The notes below the pieces were generated by a model, which was given only the letters and a program-made list of their open reading frames with translations, had not been told where the DNA came from and did not search any database. From an uncultured Caryophanales bacterium (lineage in GTDB: Bacteria; Bacillota_I; Bacilli_A; RFN20; CAG-826), in assembly GCA_946622925.1 (NCBI GenBank), contig CAMOQM010000028.1, positions 1-9,271 on the forward strand: a DNA stretch of 9,271 nucleotides, in the 5' to 3' direction. Each line of letters begins with the position of its first letter. The first letter of the stretch is position 1. Positions 1 through 6,299 of the stretch are shown here, piece by piece. Both the position numbers and the translations under genes were made by a program.

Positions 1-1175
1 GTATTGCGGAGAATTGCTAATATAGAATTAACGTTTGAGCTTTGCATAATCGAAACGAAAACCGGCTGCAAAAGCTCCACGAATGCATCTTGGTCTTTGG
101 AGAATTCAAGGAGTAAACCATAAAGCATCCTGAGCCGGAAATTCATCTCAGGCACATAAAAGGTCTTCCCACCATGGGTGGCCAAATTGGCTTGGATGGT
201 TTGGTATTTATAATCGTAAGTGGAATCGAATTCGGTGCCGCAAAGCCACTTATCGATGCCATATCTAGCAAAGCCCCATTCCTGAGGCACGAATTGGGGG
301 ATCATGTCCGAGGCGCCGACGATATTGAAAATGTTATCGAAGTTGGATTTTAAATCGAGGTCGCTGGATTTAACGGCGGCCGGGGCGGCGAAGGTATAGG
401 CATAAATATCATCTTTGCTGAAACCATGGGTCACGTTCAAATTGGCCGCGACCAAATTCGATACGGCCCCGGCCCTGGAAAACCCGGTGACCCAAATCTT
501 GGTAGGAAGCTCAGATGGATAAGAGGCGATATAGGAAAGGACGCGGTCAGTCACTAAAGAAGCCGCTTCATTAAAACCTTCATGGCGATAGCCTTCCCCT
601 AAGGTGAAGTTGGATTGCCACTCGTTTTCATAGTTGCCGCCGCGGATAGCTACCGCGATTAACCTAGCCTTTTGATCATTATAGGTGATGTCTTTGGCGG
701 CGATGGCGCTGCCGACGGTATACATCGAGGTCTCTTTGTTATAGTCGTCATAACGGACCGAGATAAAACCGGCCTTCGTCAAATAATGGGATAAGGTGCC
801 AACGTTCTTCCCGTCTTTTGCCTCCTTATCTTCCTTTTTGCTATTAAGGTTAAAAGAAGCGATGGCCATGCCTAGGGATTGCCTAGCCAAAAGATGATGA
901 TATTGGGTAGAGGGCTTAAAGAATATCTCATCGGAAAAAACGGTGTTATAAAGGTATTTGTCGGGAACGAGGTTCGGATCGATTATAACCGGCATATCGT
1001 CGCGATAATCGACGTCTTCTTCCTCATCGTGATGATAGGCATAAGAGAGGCTAGTAACAAAAGTTGACCTCTCTTTTTCCTGTGAAGAGGAGGTGGCGCT
1101 AAGCGAGGATATCCCTATAAAGGGCAATAATGCTAATAAAGCAATGGATTTAATCACGGCAAGATTATCATCCAT
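1..1175 (-). CDS. Secreted class-3-like lipase (3' end beyond window)
   Basis: An open frame of 391 codons runs from ATG at 1175 to the left edge without a stop, so the C-terminus is missing. Residues 8-27 are hydrophobic and end in SLSA, which looks like a Sec signal peptide; the protein is probably exported. An alpha/beta-hydrolase core follows: the stretch around VAIRGG (175-180) matches the oxyanion strand of class 3 lipases, GFSRAG (231-236) is the nucleophile elbow with Ser233, and ASDMIP (288-293) supplies the expected acid, Asp290. The catalytic His is not certain; His334 or one beyond the edge are candidates. An in-frame TAA just upstream and an AAAGGA site 4 nt before the ATG fix the start. 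Lipase or esterase action on extracellular acyl esters is inferred from the fold; the substrate is unknown. It is divergent from the STAS-kinase gene. Confidence 0.85.
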   Translation of the reverse strand, partial: MDDNLAVIKSIALLALLPFIGISSLSATSSSQEKERSTFVTSLSYAYHHDEEEDVDYRDDMPVIIDPNLVPDKYLYNTVFSDEIFFKPSTQYHHLLARQSLGMAIASFNLNSKKEDKEAKDGKNVGTLSHYLTKAGFISVRYDDYNKETSMYTVGSAIAAKDITYNDQKARLIAVAIRGGNYENEWQSNFTLGEGYRHEGFNEAASLVTDRVLSYIASYPSELPTKIWVTGFSRAGAVSNLVAANLNVTHGFSKDDIYAYTFAAPAAVKSSDLDLKSNFDNIFNIVGASDMIPQFVPQEWGFARYGIDKWLCGTEFDSTYDYKYQTIQANLATHGGKTFYVPEMNFRLRMLYGLLLEFSKDQDAFVELLQPVFVSIMQSSNVNSILAILRN

Positions 1176-1233
1176 TTTATCCTTTTAGGCGATAGCAAAA
1201 GCCCAATTAATCCAAATAATAGAACTCTACCAA

Positions 1234-1262
1234 ATTCTAATTGCCTAATTTAAAATTAGTAA
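1234..1262 (-). promoter_or_regulatory. Candidate promoter for the lipase gene
   Basis: On the minus strand TTACTA (1262-1257, 3 of 6 matches to TTGACA) is followed after 17 bp by TAGAAT (1239-1234, 5 of 6 matches to TATAAT). This would give a leader of about 50 nt before the ATG at 1175. The -35 box is poor, so this is only a candidate. Confidence 0.3.
1245..1259. promoter_or_regulatory. Perfect 15-bp palindrome, possible operator
   Basis: CTAATTT and AAATTAG (7-bp arms, one central base) form a perfect inverted repeat in the 115-bp divergent region between the lipase and STAS-kinase genes. It lies inside the spacer of the candidate lipase promoter, where a bound dimer could act on that gene or both. 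AT-rich palindromes also arise by chance; no protein is assigned. Confidence 0.35.
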
Positions 1263-1266
1263 AACA

Positions 1267-1280
1267 CCAAAGTCCTTTGG
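1267..1280 (+). promoter_or_regulatory. Inverted repeat overlapping the ribosome site
   Basis: CCAAAG, a TC centre and CTTTGG form a perfect 14-bp inverted repeat. Its right arm enters the GGAGG ribosome site (1279-1283) of the STAS-kinase gene, which lies 7 nt before the ATG. With only 2 bases between arms it is a better DNA operator than an RNA hairpin, since an RNA loop would have to open the inner pairs. Confidence 0.3.
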
Positions 1281-1290
1281 AGGAACATCT

Positions 1291-2442
1291 ATGGTTGATA
1301 AGATGCTCGGGAATGTATTAGTTCTCTCATTAAAGGGGGAAATTAACTCCGCCAATGCAGGGGAAATAGAAAAGGAAGCCAATGAGAAGATAGCGGCCCA
1401 TACTTTTTCTAAACTCGTGCTTGATTTCACCAATGTCACCTATGTTTCCTCGGCGGGACTCCGCGTTATCTTAAAGCTAAAACAAAAGTTTGATAACCTC
1501 GCCATCATCGAGGCCTCTTTAGTCGTCTACGACGTCTTATCCATGACCGGTTTTACCGATATCATGGAAATCCATAAAGCCCTCAATAGAGTTGACGTCA
1601 GTAAAGCCGAAGTCGTCGGAAGCGGCTTCTTCTCCACCGTCTACCGCATCGATAAAGACACCATCGTCAAAGTCTTTAACCGCACCTCCGATCCCGATCA
1701 AATAAACCGTGAACTTAGCCTCTCCAAGCAAGCCTTTATCCTTGGTATCCCCACCGCCATCTCCTATGACATGGTTAGGGTGGACGATAAGCTCGGCGTC
1801 CGTTTTGAGATGCTCGATTGCAAATCCTTAAAGGCCGCTTACCAAGAAAAGGTTGAGCCCTATGGCGAACTAACCAAGAAATACATCCAACTCCTAAAGA
1901 CCATTAACACCACCGTTTCTACCGATGAACGTATCCCCTCGATGCTCAATCAGTACCGGGACAAGCTAGAGAAGGTCAAAGCCGACATAGGCAAAGACGC
2001 CTATGCCAAAATCGCTTCTTTATTCAATAACATGGATGATCCCAGAACCTTTGTCCATGGCGATTGCCATTTCAAAAACATTATGGTCCAGGGCAACGAT
2101 CTCCTCCTCATCGATATGGATACCCTTTCCTATGGCAGCCCCTTATTTGAATTCTCCCAAATCTATGCCCCTTATGTGGCTTTTGACGAAGATGACCCCG
2201 GCAATTCGCTCCGTTTCTTCAATCTCCCCAGCTCCTTCTGTGTTGGCTTGTTCATGGACTTGCTAAAAGGCTATTTAGGTAAAGAAGACGTCAGCGAAGA
2301 ATTAAAGAAGATCCAAGTGGCCGCCTACCTTCACATGATGTGGTGGACGGTCATGAATACTCCCGAGAATAAAGTTCGTTATAACGGCAACAAGAAGCGC
2401 CTCTTGGCGTTACTTCCCGAAGTAAACGACCTTAATTTCTAA
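1291..2442 (+). CDS. STAS domain fused to APH-fold phosphotransferase
   Basis: 383 residues in two domains. Residues 1-100 look like a STAS domain of the anti-anti-sigma type: LKGEINSANA near the start, LDFTNVTYVSSAGLR (44-58) with Ser53/Ser54 where SpoIIAA-like proteins carry the phosphorylated serine, and a VYDVLSMTGF segment (79-88). Residues 105-383 are an aminoglycoside-phosphotransferase/choline-kinase-type fold: glycine loop VGSGFFSTVY (109-118), ATP-binding Lys127 in IVKVF, catalytic HGDCHFKN (256-263: His256, Asp258, Asn263) and the metal site IDMD (Asp275, Asp277). All key kinase residues are present, so activity is likely. The kinase part resembles the TIGR02172 family as I recall it. 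The substrate is unknown; its own STAS serine, a small molecule or another protein are all possible. GGAGG lies 7 nt before the ATG. The gene stands alone, with a terminator after it. Confidence 0.85.
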   Translation: MVDKMLGNVLVLSLKGEINSANAGEIEKEANEKIAAHTFSKLVLDFTNVTYVSSAGLRVILKLKQKFDNLAIIEASLVVYDVLSMTGFTDIMEIHKALNRVDVSKAEVVGSGFFSTVYRIDKDTIVKVFNRTSDPDQINRELSLSKQAFILGIPTAISYDMVRVDDKLGVRFEMLDCKSLKAAYQEKVEPYGELTKKYIQLLKTINTTVSTDERIPSMLNQYRDKLEKVKADIGKDAYAKIASLFNNMDDPRTFVHGDCHFKNIMVQGNDLLLIDMDTLSYGSPLFEFSQIYAPYVAFDEDDPGNSLRFFNLPSSFCVGLFMDLLKGYLGKEDVSEELKKIQVAAYLHMMWWTVMNTPENKVRYNGNKKRLLALLPEVNDLNF

Positions 2443-2458
2443 CTTAATAACTAGCAGC

Positions 2459-2490
2459 GAAGGCGATCCATGAGGGTCGTCTTTTCTTTC
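2459..2490 (+). terminator. Rho-independent terminator after STAS-kinase gene
   Basis: The arm AAGGCGATCC (2460-2469) pairs over its length (two G-U pairs) with GGGTCGTCTT (2474-2483), leaving the loop ATGA. The T-rich tail TTTTCTTTC follows. It starts 17 nt after the stop codon. Confidence 0.75.
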
Positions 2491-2507
2491 GGTTAAACTC
2501 TATAGAC

Positions 2508-2536
2508 TAGGCTAAAATGGCGATAAATAGGCTAAA
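2508..2536. repeat. TAGGCTAAA direct repeat, 20-bp period
   Basis: TAGGCTAAA occurs at 2508-2516 and again at 2528-2536, exactly 20 bp (about two helical turns) apart. AGACTAG also recurs nearby, at 2504-2510 and 2543-2549. The repeats lie just upstream of a candidate promoter and could be sites for a dimeric or cooperative regulator of the ATPase gene. No protein is assigned. Confidence 0.4.
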
Positions 2537-2549
2537 TTAACCAGACTAG

Positions 2550-2575
2550 TTGGCAATAACAAAAGTTTTTATAAA
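2550..2575 (+). promoter_or_regulatory. Weak candidate promoter for the ATPase gene
   Basis: TTGGCA (2550-2555, 5 of 6 matches) and TATAAA (2570-2575, 5 of 6) are good boxes, but the 14-bp spacer is shorter than the usual 16-18 bp. If used, transcription would begin near 2582, inside the ATGACAAA repeats. No better pair was found between 2491 and 2650. Confidence 0.3.
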
Positions 2576-2631
2576 TGACAAACGATGACAAAGAATGACA
2601 AACGATGACAAAAAATATTTGAAATGACAAA
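2575..2631 (+). repeat. Five ATGACAAA direct repeats, four phased at 10 bp
   Basis: ATGACAAA is present without mismatch at 2575-2582, 2585-2592, 2595-2602, 2605-2612 and 2624-2631. The first four are spaced exactly 10 bp, with CG or GA in the two linker positions; the fifth follows after 19 bp, across an AT-rich AAATATTTG segment. One helical turn per unit puts all sites on about the same DNA face, which suits a cooperatively binding protein. The array ends 36 bp before the ATPase start. An iteron-like or operator role is inference. Confidence 0.75.
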
Positions 2632-2667
2632 AATGAGTGTTAACCTATTAGCAGGAGGGCTAGTAAC

Positions 2668-3729
2668 ATGGAGTCAAAAATGAATAATCCGTTTAACATA
2701 ACGTTTGGCGAAGAGCCGGAAAACTTTATTCCTAGAATCACTGAACTAAATCAAATAACCGCCTCCTTTGATAGCGATTATCCAGAAACCAAGGTCTACA
2801 TCCTAACAGGGCCTAGAGGCAGCGGGAAAACCGTTTTGCTATCCCACATCAAGCACATATATGAGGAAAGAAACGATTGGATAACCGTCGACCTGAACCC
2901 CTATGGGAACATGATTGAGCAATTGTGCGCGGAGATCTACGAAGAAGGAAAAATAAAACGCCTTTTCGTTAAAGCCGAATTCAACTTCTCCTTTAAAGGG
3001 GTTGGCTTTTCGATACATGGCGATACTCCGGTTAGTAACATCGAAACCCTTTCAGAAAAAATGCTCGCTTATTTGAAAAAGAAGAAAACAAAAGTCTTAA
3101 TAACCATCGACGACGTCATTAAAAACGAGAACATGCGCTATTTCGTCCACGCCTACCAAAGCTACATAAGGGAGAAATATGATTTATATCTTTTAATGAC
3201 CGGACTATACGGAAATATCAGCGACTTAGAAAACGATAAAGGGCTGACTTTCCTTGTAAGGGCCCCCAAGATTTATTTGGAGAAGCTTAGCCAAATCGCC
3301 ATTGCCAATTCGTATCAAAGATTGCTTGGGGTCAACGAAAAAACCTCGATCCAACTCTCCAAAATCACGATGGGATATGCCTATGGATATCAGCTATTAG
3401 GAAATCTTCTCTACAAAAACGATAAAAACCTAAGCCCAGAGCTGCTTGAGACCTATGATTTGACCTTGGATGGCAACGTTTATTCGCTTATCTGGAATAA
3501 TCTATCTAAGAAAGATAAAACTTTGTTAATCGCCGTGGCGGAAGGCCACACTGAAGTCAATGACATTCTATCTTATTTAGGAATCAATAATTCTACTTTG
3601 CAGGTCTATAAAACAAGGTTAGCAAAAGCCGGGTTAATCGACATAAAGTCGCGGGGGATAATAACTTTATCTTTACCTAGATTAAAAGAATTTATCCTCA
3701 TGAAACGGGAATTCGAAGAGAATAACTAA
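2668..3729 (+). CDS. P-loop ATPase with C-terminal winged-helix-like region
   Basis: 353 residues. Walker A is GPRGSGKT (48-55) and Walker B is VLITIDDV (143-150). LYLLMTG (173-179) is a plausible sensor-1 strand. The ATPase core has the look of the ATPase_2/Orc1-like (STAND-related) group, with the N-terminal NPF...F.PR..EL motif typical of it. Residues 280-345 look like a winged helix: NDILSYLG, a recognition helix near STLQVYKTRLAKAG, then a two-strand wing, so DNA or partner binding is likely. AGGAGGG lies 8 nt before the ATG; a second Met at residue 5 is less well placed. By hand count 8 of 12 Arg codons are AGA/AGG, against 3 of 13 in the preceding gene, and ATA is more frequent, a weak hint of separate ancestry. 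Its role is unknown; the repeats upstream suggest self-regulation. Confidence 0.8.
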   Translation: MESKMNNPFNITFGEEPENFIPRITELNQITASFDSDYPETKVYILTGPRGSGKTVLLSHIKHIYEERNDWITVDLNPYGNMIEQLCAEIYEEGKIKRLFVKAEFNFSFKGVGFSIHGDTPVSNIETLSEKMLAYLKKKKTKVLITIDDVIKNENMRYFVHAYQSYIREKYDLYLLMTGLYGNISDLENDKGLTFLVRAPKIYLEKLSQIAIANSYQRLLGVNEKTSIQLSKITMGYAYGYQLLGNLLYKNDKNLSPELLETYDLTLDGNVYSLIWNNLSKKDKTLLIAVAEGHTEVNDILSYLGINNSTLQVYKTRLAKAGLIDIKSRGIITLSLPRLKEFILMKREFEENN

Positions 3730-3741
3730 AACATCTAGAAA

Positions 3742-3773
3742 GGCGGAAAGGTGAATCCCTTCCGTTTTTTATT
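3742..3773 (+). terminator. Rho-independent terminator after ATPase gene
   Basis: CGGAAAGG (3744-3751) pairs with CCCTTCCG (3757-3764), with one A-C mismatch, around the loop TGAAT; six T residues follow (3765-3770). It lies between convergent genes and touches the stop codon of the minus-strand gene at 3769. Read on the minus strand the tail after the stem is CCTTTC, so it may work weakly in that direction too. Confidence 0.75.
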
Positions 3774-4497
3774 CGCCAAATAGCAGCACCACGGCCACTA
3801 AGATTTGTTCGTTGCTTAATCTTCCTGAAAACTGAAAACGCTTCGAACCGTCATATTTAGTGATGACGTTCCCGGATATCGAAGCGAAGAAACCGCCGAA
3901 CACGCGGTTAATGGTATCTCCCGATTTAGCATAAAGATAATCCCCGTATATGGTTTTTATCTTGTTATTGCTTATTTCATAAAGTAATCCCCGGCCTTGG
4001 GCATAGACCCTTCCGTTTTCAAGGCGGTAATAGGCGTTATGGTCCATGTCGCGGATAGTGTCCCCATTAATCTCCAAAACCGGTCCATAACCTAGTTCGT
4101 TAACGTAACCCGATCCACCATAACTAGAAGATGGCTCGTTATCATAACGCGAGCGATTCTCATAAGACCGACGTTGGGATGGCGCATATTCATAATCACG
4201 CCTGGCTGGTCTTTCCCTAACTTCGGGTTCTCCCTTAGGCTTATATTCGTCTTCGGGCCCTTCCTTTGCTTCCGGTTCGTCACGCTTAAGGGGGTTCTTC
4301 TTGTTCCTAACCAAAGCGAAAATGCCTACGCCGGCAAAGAATAGCACCCAGATAGACACCCCAATCACAATGATGGCGATCGCGCCGTTAAAAGCGTTTT
4401 GGTCTTTGTTATATTGGCGAATCGCCGAAACCGTGCCATAGGCGATAAATAGAAGCGGGACAATGATTATCGCCAATTTCAAATAATGTCTACGCAT
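3769..4497 (-). CDS. Two-helix membrane protein with 16-residue repeats
   Basis: 242 residues; family not recognised. Two hydrophobic segments (about 7-25 and 38-63) are flanked by MRRHYLK and RNKKNPLKR, so by the positive-inside rule both ends face the cytoplasm. Residues 65-130 are a charged, low-complexity linker rich in Glu, Arg, Pro, Tyr and Ser. Residues 139-218 divide cleanly into five units of 16 residues (starting at 139, 155, 171, 187 and 203), with a partial sixth from 219. Each has a strand, a turn of Asn/Gly/Asp at unit positions 7-8, an invariant Ile/Val at position 10 and mostly Gly or Asn near the end: a repeated beta-hairpin pattern. It ends in a hydrophobic stretch (231-240). 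No ribosome site precedes the ATG, but a promoter sits at the right distance for a leaderless message. A structural or ligand-sensing role is a guess. Confidence 0.8.
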   Translation of the reverse strand: MRRHYLKLAIIIVPLLFIAYGTVSAIRQYNKDQNAFNGAIAIIVIGVSIWVLFFAGVGIFALVRNKKNPLKRDEPEAKEGPEDEYKPKGEPEVRERPARRDYEYAPSQRRSYENRSRYDNEPSSSYGGSGYVNELGYGPVLEINGDTIRDMDHNAYYRLENGRVYAQGRGLLYEISNNKIKTIYGDYLYAKSGDTINRVFGGFFASISGNVITKYDGSKRFQFSGRLSNEQILVAVVLLFGE

Positions 4498-4503
4498 GGC
4501 ATT

Positions 4504-4532
4504 ATTATCTTTGAAGATAGACCTTTAGACAA
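4504..4532 (-). promoter_or_regulatory. Promoter giving a leaderless mRNA
   Basis: On the minus strand TTGTCT (4532-4527, 4 of 6 matches) is followed after exactly 17 bp by GATAAT (4509-4504, 5 of 6). Only 6 nt separate the -10 box from the ATG at 4497, so transcription should begin at or next to the start codon; this fits the missing ribosome site. A perfect inverted repeat, TATCTT-TG-AAGATA (4506-4519), overlaps the -10 box and could be an operator. Confidence 0.5.
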
Positions 4533-4562
4533 CCTTTGTTATCCTTCCTAAATTCTTTACCT

Positions 4563-4580
4563 TGGCTTAAGATTAAGCCA
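4563..4580 (+). promoter_or_regulatory. Inverted repeat at the HD gene start, with -10-like box
   Basis: TGGCTTAA, a GA centre and TTAAGCCA form a perfect 18-bp inverted repeat that ends on the A of the ATG at 4580. No ribosome site precedes this ATG. TAAGAT (4568-4573, 4 of 6 matches to TATAAT) lies inside the repeat, 6 nt before the ATG, the same geometry as the promoter on the other strand; its -35 region (TTCCTA, 4545-4550) is poor. The palindrome may be an operator over a leaderless promoter. Confidence 0.4.
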
Positions 4581-5182
4581 TGGATAGCCAGATCATCGAA
4601 AAAGCCAAAGACCTAATACACGTCCTATTTTCCGATCACCCGGACGGACATGACGTTAACCACACCTTAAGGGTTTATTCTACCGCCCTGGAAATAGCTT
4701 CGTATTACCCAAAAGCCGATAAAGAATTAGTCGCTTTATCCGCCCTTCTCCACGATGTCGATGACTATAAACTCTTCAACACTAAGAATAACGCGAACGC
4801 TAGGGCTTTCCTTGTTTCCCAAAATATAAGCGAAGGCAAGATTAACCAAATCATCGCCACCATCAATTCCGTCTCCTTTAGCAAAAACAAAGGCCAGGTC
4901 CCTCCCACCCTTGAAGGTAAAATCGTCCAAGACGCCGATAGATTAGATGCCATTGGGGCCATTGGTATTGCCCGTTGCTTCGCTTTCGGCGGGAAAAACG
5001 AGCGTTCCATGGAAGAGTCCATTAACCATTTCCACGAAAAACTGCTCTTGCTAAAAGATTTAATGAACACCGACGTCGCCAAAGCAAAAGCCGAAGAAAG
5101 GCACGCTTATATGGAGAACTTCCTAAAGGAACTAGATAAAGAAGGTTTAAGTGGCGTTCTCCCTTTTGATGAAGCAAAATAA
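4580..5182 (+). CDS. HD-domain phosphohydrolase, YpgQ/YedJ type
   Basis: 200 residues, normal for the family. The HD metal site is clear: GHDVNH (23-28) with His28, LLHDVDD (56-62) with His58-Asp59, and VQDADRLDAIGAIGIAR (116-132) with Asp118. The last motif, followed by FAFGG, is characteristic of the YpgQ/YedJ group. B. subtilis YpgQ is a metal-dependent pyrophosphatase on nucleoside triphosphates, so a cytosolic nucleotide-cleaning role is likely; the exact substrate is not shown here. No HD-GYP signature is present, so it is not a c-di-GMP phosphodiesterase. There is no ribosome site before the ATG, but the N-terminus aligns with what the family should have. The next gene begins 8 nt after the stop, so the two are probably one operon. 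Confidence 0.85.
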   Translation: MDSQIIEKAKDLIHVLFSDHPDGHDVNHTLRVYSTALEIASYYPKADKELVALSALLHDVDDYKLFNTKNNANARAFLVSQNISEGKINQIIATINSVSFSKNKGQVPPTLEGKIVQDADRLDAIGAIGIARCFAFGGKNERSMEESINHFHEKLLLLKDLMNTDVAKAKAEERHAYMENFLKELDKEGLSGVLPFDEAK

Positions 5183-5190
5183 TCACGGAT

Positions 5191-6294
5191 ATGGAAACCT
5201 ACAACTCTAATACATTAGTAAACCTAGCTAACTCAATCCTTAAGGAATACGGCGTAGAAACCTTTCACCCCACCATCCCGGAAGTCGATAAGCTAATCAA
5301 AGGCCGAAAGAAGATCGTCTTGGTGCTTTTCGATGGTATGGGGCAAAACATCACAAGAAAGCATCTAGAGGAAGATTCCTTTATCCGTAGCCATTATCAA
5401 ACCACGATTAACTCCGTTTATCCCCCTACCACGGCCGCTGCCACAACCTCTTTATTAACTGGTAAGTTCCCTATCGAGACCGGCTGGTTAGCTTGGGCCA
5501 CTTATTTTCCTGAGTTAAAGCGTAATATCATCCTTTTCCGGGGCGTTGACTATAACACCGGGGAGAAAATCGATTCCTCCCTTGCCTATAAGAAGTTCCC
5601 CAATAAGACCATGTTCGATTTGATAGAGGAACATAACCGAGACGTCAAAACTTTCTGCATCCAGCGTTATCCGATTCAAAAAGACGGCCCCAAATTCCTA
5701 CGCACGGGGTTAAAAAGAATCAAAAAACTGACCCGGGAAAATGAAAAGTTATTCGGCTATTTCTATTGGGATTCCCCAGACCGGGAAATGCATGAAAACG
5801 GCATCGACGCCTCTATTGTCCACCGTAAGGTCAAGCGTCTTAACGCCTTCATGAAAAAACTGGCTAACCAAAACAAAGATACCCTCTTCATCTTGGTCGC
5901 CGACCATGGCCACATCAACACCGAATATATCGATATCTCCAAATATCCTGATCTTTATTCCCTAATCAGCCGGCCCGCTTGCCTAGAAAAAAGAAGCCCC
6001 TCCTTCTTCATTAAGGAAGGCAAGGAAAATGAATTCAAGGAGCTCTTCAATAAATACTTCGGAAACGAATTCGATCTATTATCCAAAGAAGAAGTCATCG
6101 CCTGCAAACTTTTTGGCGAAGGCGAAATCAGGGATGGGGTATTAGAAACATTCGGTCAGTTTGTCGCTTTATCTAGGGGCAAATATTCCTTATATAGCCC
6201 AAGCGAATTCGCTTCCATTAGCCTTTTCCCCGGCCATCATGGCGGCGGAACGAAAGAAGAGAGGCTCATCGACCTCTCTATCTATAATCTATAA
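5191..6294 (+). CDS. Alkaline-phosphatase-superfamily phosphodiesterase
   Basis: 367 residues with the layout of type I phosphodiesterase/nucleotide pyrophosphatase proteins (PF01663-like). Visible metal and catalytic elements: VLFDGMG (45-51, Asp48); PPTTAAATTSLLTG (78-91), where by spacing to the final Gly Thr81 is the likely nucleophile; DREMH (197-201, Asp197 and His201); VADHGH (236-241, Asp238, His239); and GHHGG (348-352) with the last metal-binding His. There is no signal peptide or membrane segment, so it should act in the cytosol on phosphodiester or nucleotide-type substrates. Only a weak GG precedes the ATG; translation is probably coupled to the HD gene 8 nt upstream. Both partners are metal-dependent phosphoester hydrolases, which suggests related substrates, but that is inference. 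It converges on the cyclase gene with a 5-nt gap. Confidence 0.85.
   Translation: METYNSNTLVNLANSILKEYGVETFHPTIPEVDKLIKGRKKIVLVLFDGMGQNITRKHLEEDSFIRSHYQTTINSVYPPTTAAATTSLLTGKFPIETGWLAWATYFPELKRNIILFRGVDYNTGEKIDSSLAYKKFPNKTMFDLIEEHNRDVKTFCIQRYPIQKDGPKFLRTGLKRIKKLTRENEKLFGYFYWDSPDREMHENGIDASIVHRKVKRLNAFMKKLANQNKDTLFILVADHGHINTEYIDISKYPDLYSLISRPACLEKRSPSFFIKEGKENEFKELFNKYFGNEFDLLSKEEVIACKLFGEGEIRDGVLETFGQFVALSRGKYSLYSPSEFASISLFPGHHGGGTKEERLIDLSIYNL
6258..6279 (-). terminator. Possible terminator for the cyclase gene
   Basis: AGAGAGG (6258-6264) and CCTCTCT (6273-6279) form a perfect 7-bp stem with an 8-nt loop. On the minus strand it lies 21 nt past the stop of the cyclase gene and is followed by TCTTTCG, only a moderate T-tract. 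It lies inside the 3' end of the opposing phosphodiesterase gene. Confidence 0.3.
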
Positions 6295-6299
6295 CGTCT

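Noticed and set aside
879..1067. 62-codon plus-strand frame opposite the lipase gene
   Set aside because: The opposite strand carries a continuous lipase frame with catalytic motifs; this frame has no ribosome site or recognisable content.
2575..2631. ATGACAAA repeats as a CRISPR array
   Set aside because: Units are 8 bp at 10-bp steps with 2-bp linkers; there are no repeat-length units or unique spacers and no cas genes.
2575..2683. Upstream short reading frames starting at each repeat ATG, the last of 19 codons overlapping the ATPase start
   Set aside because: None has a ribosome site and they arise automatically because the repeat begins with ATG; the last one remains only a remote possibility for translational control.
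4580..5182. HD protein as an HD-GYP c-di-GMP phosphodiesterase opposing the nearby cyclase
   Set aside because: The GYP motif and extended HD-GYP signature are absent; the DADRLDAIGAIGIAR motif points to the YpgQ/YedJ group.
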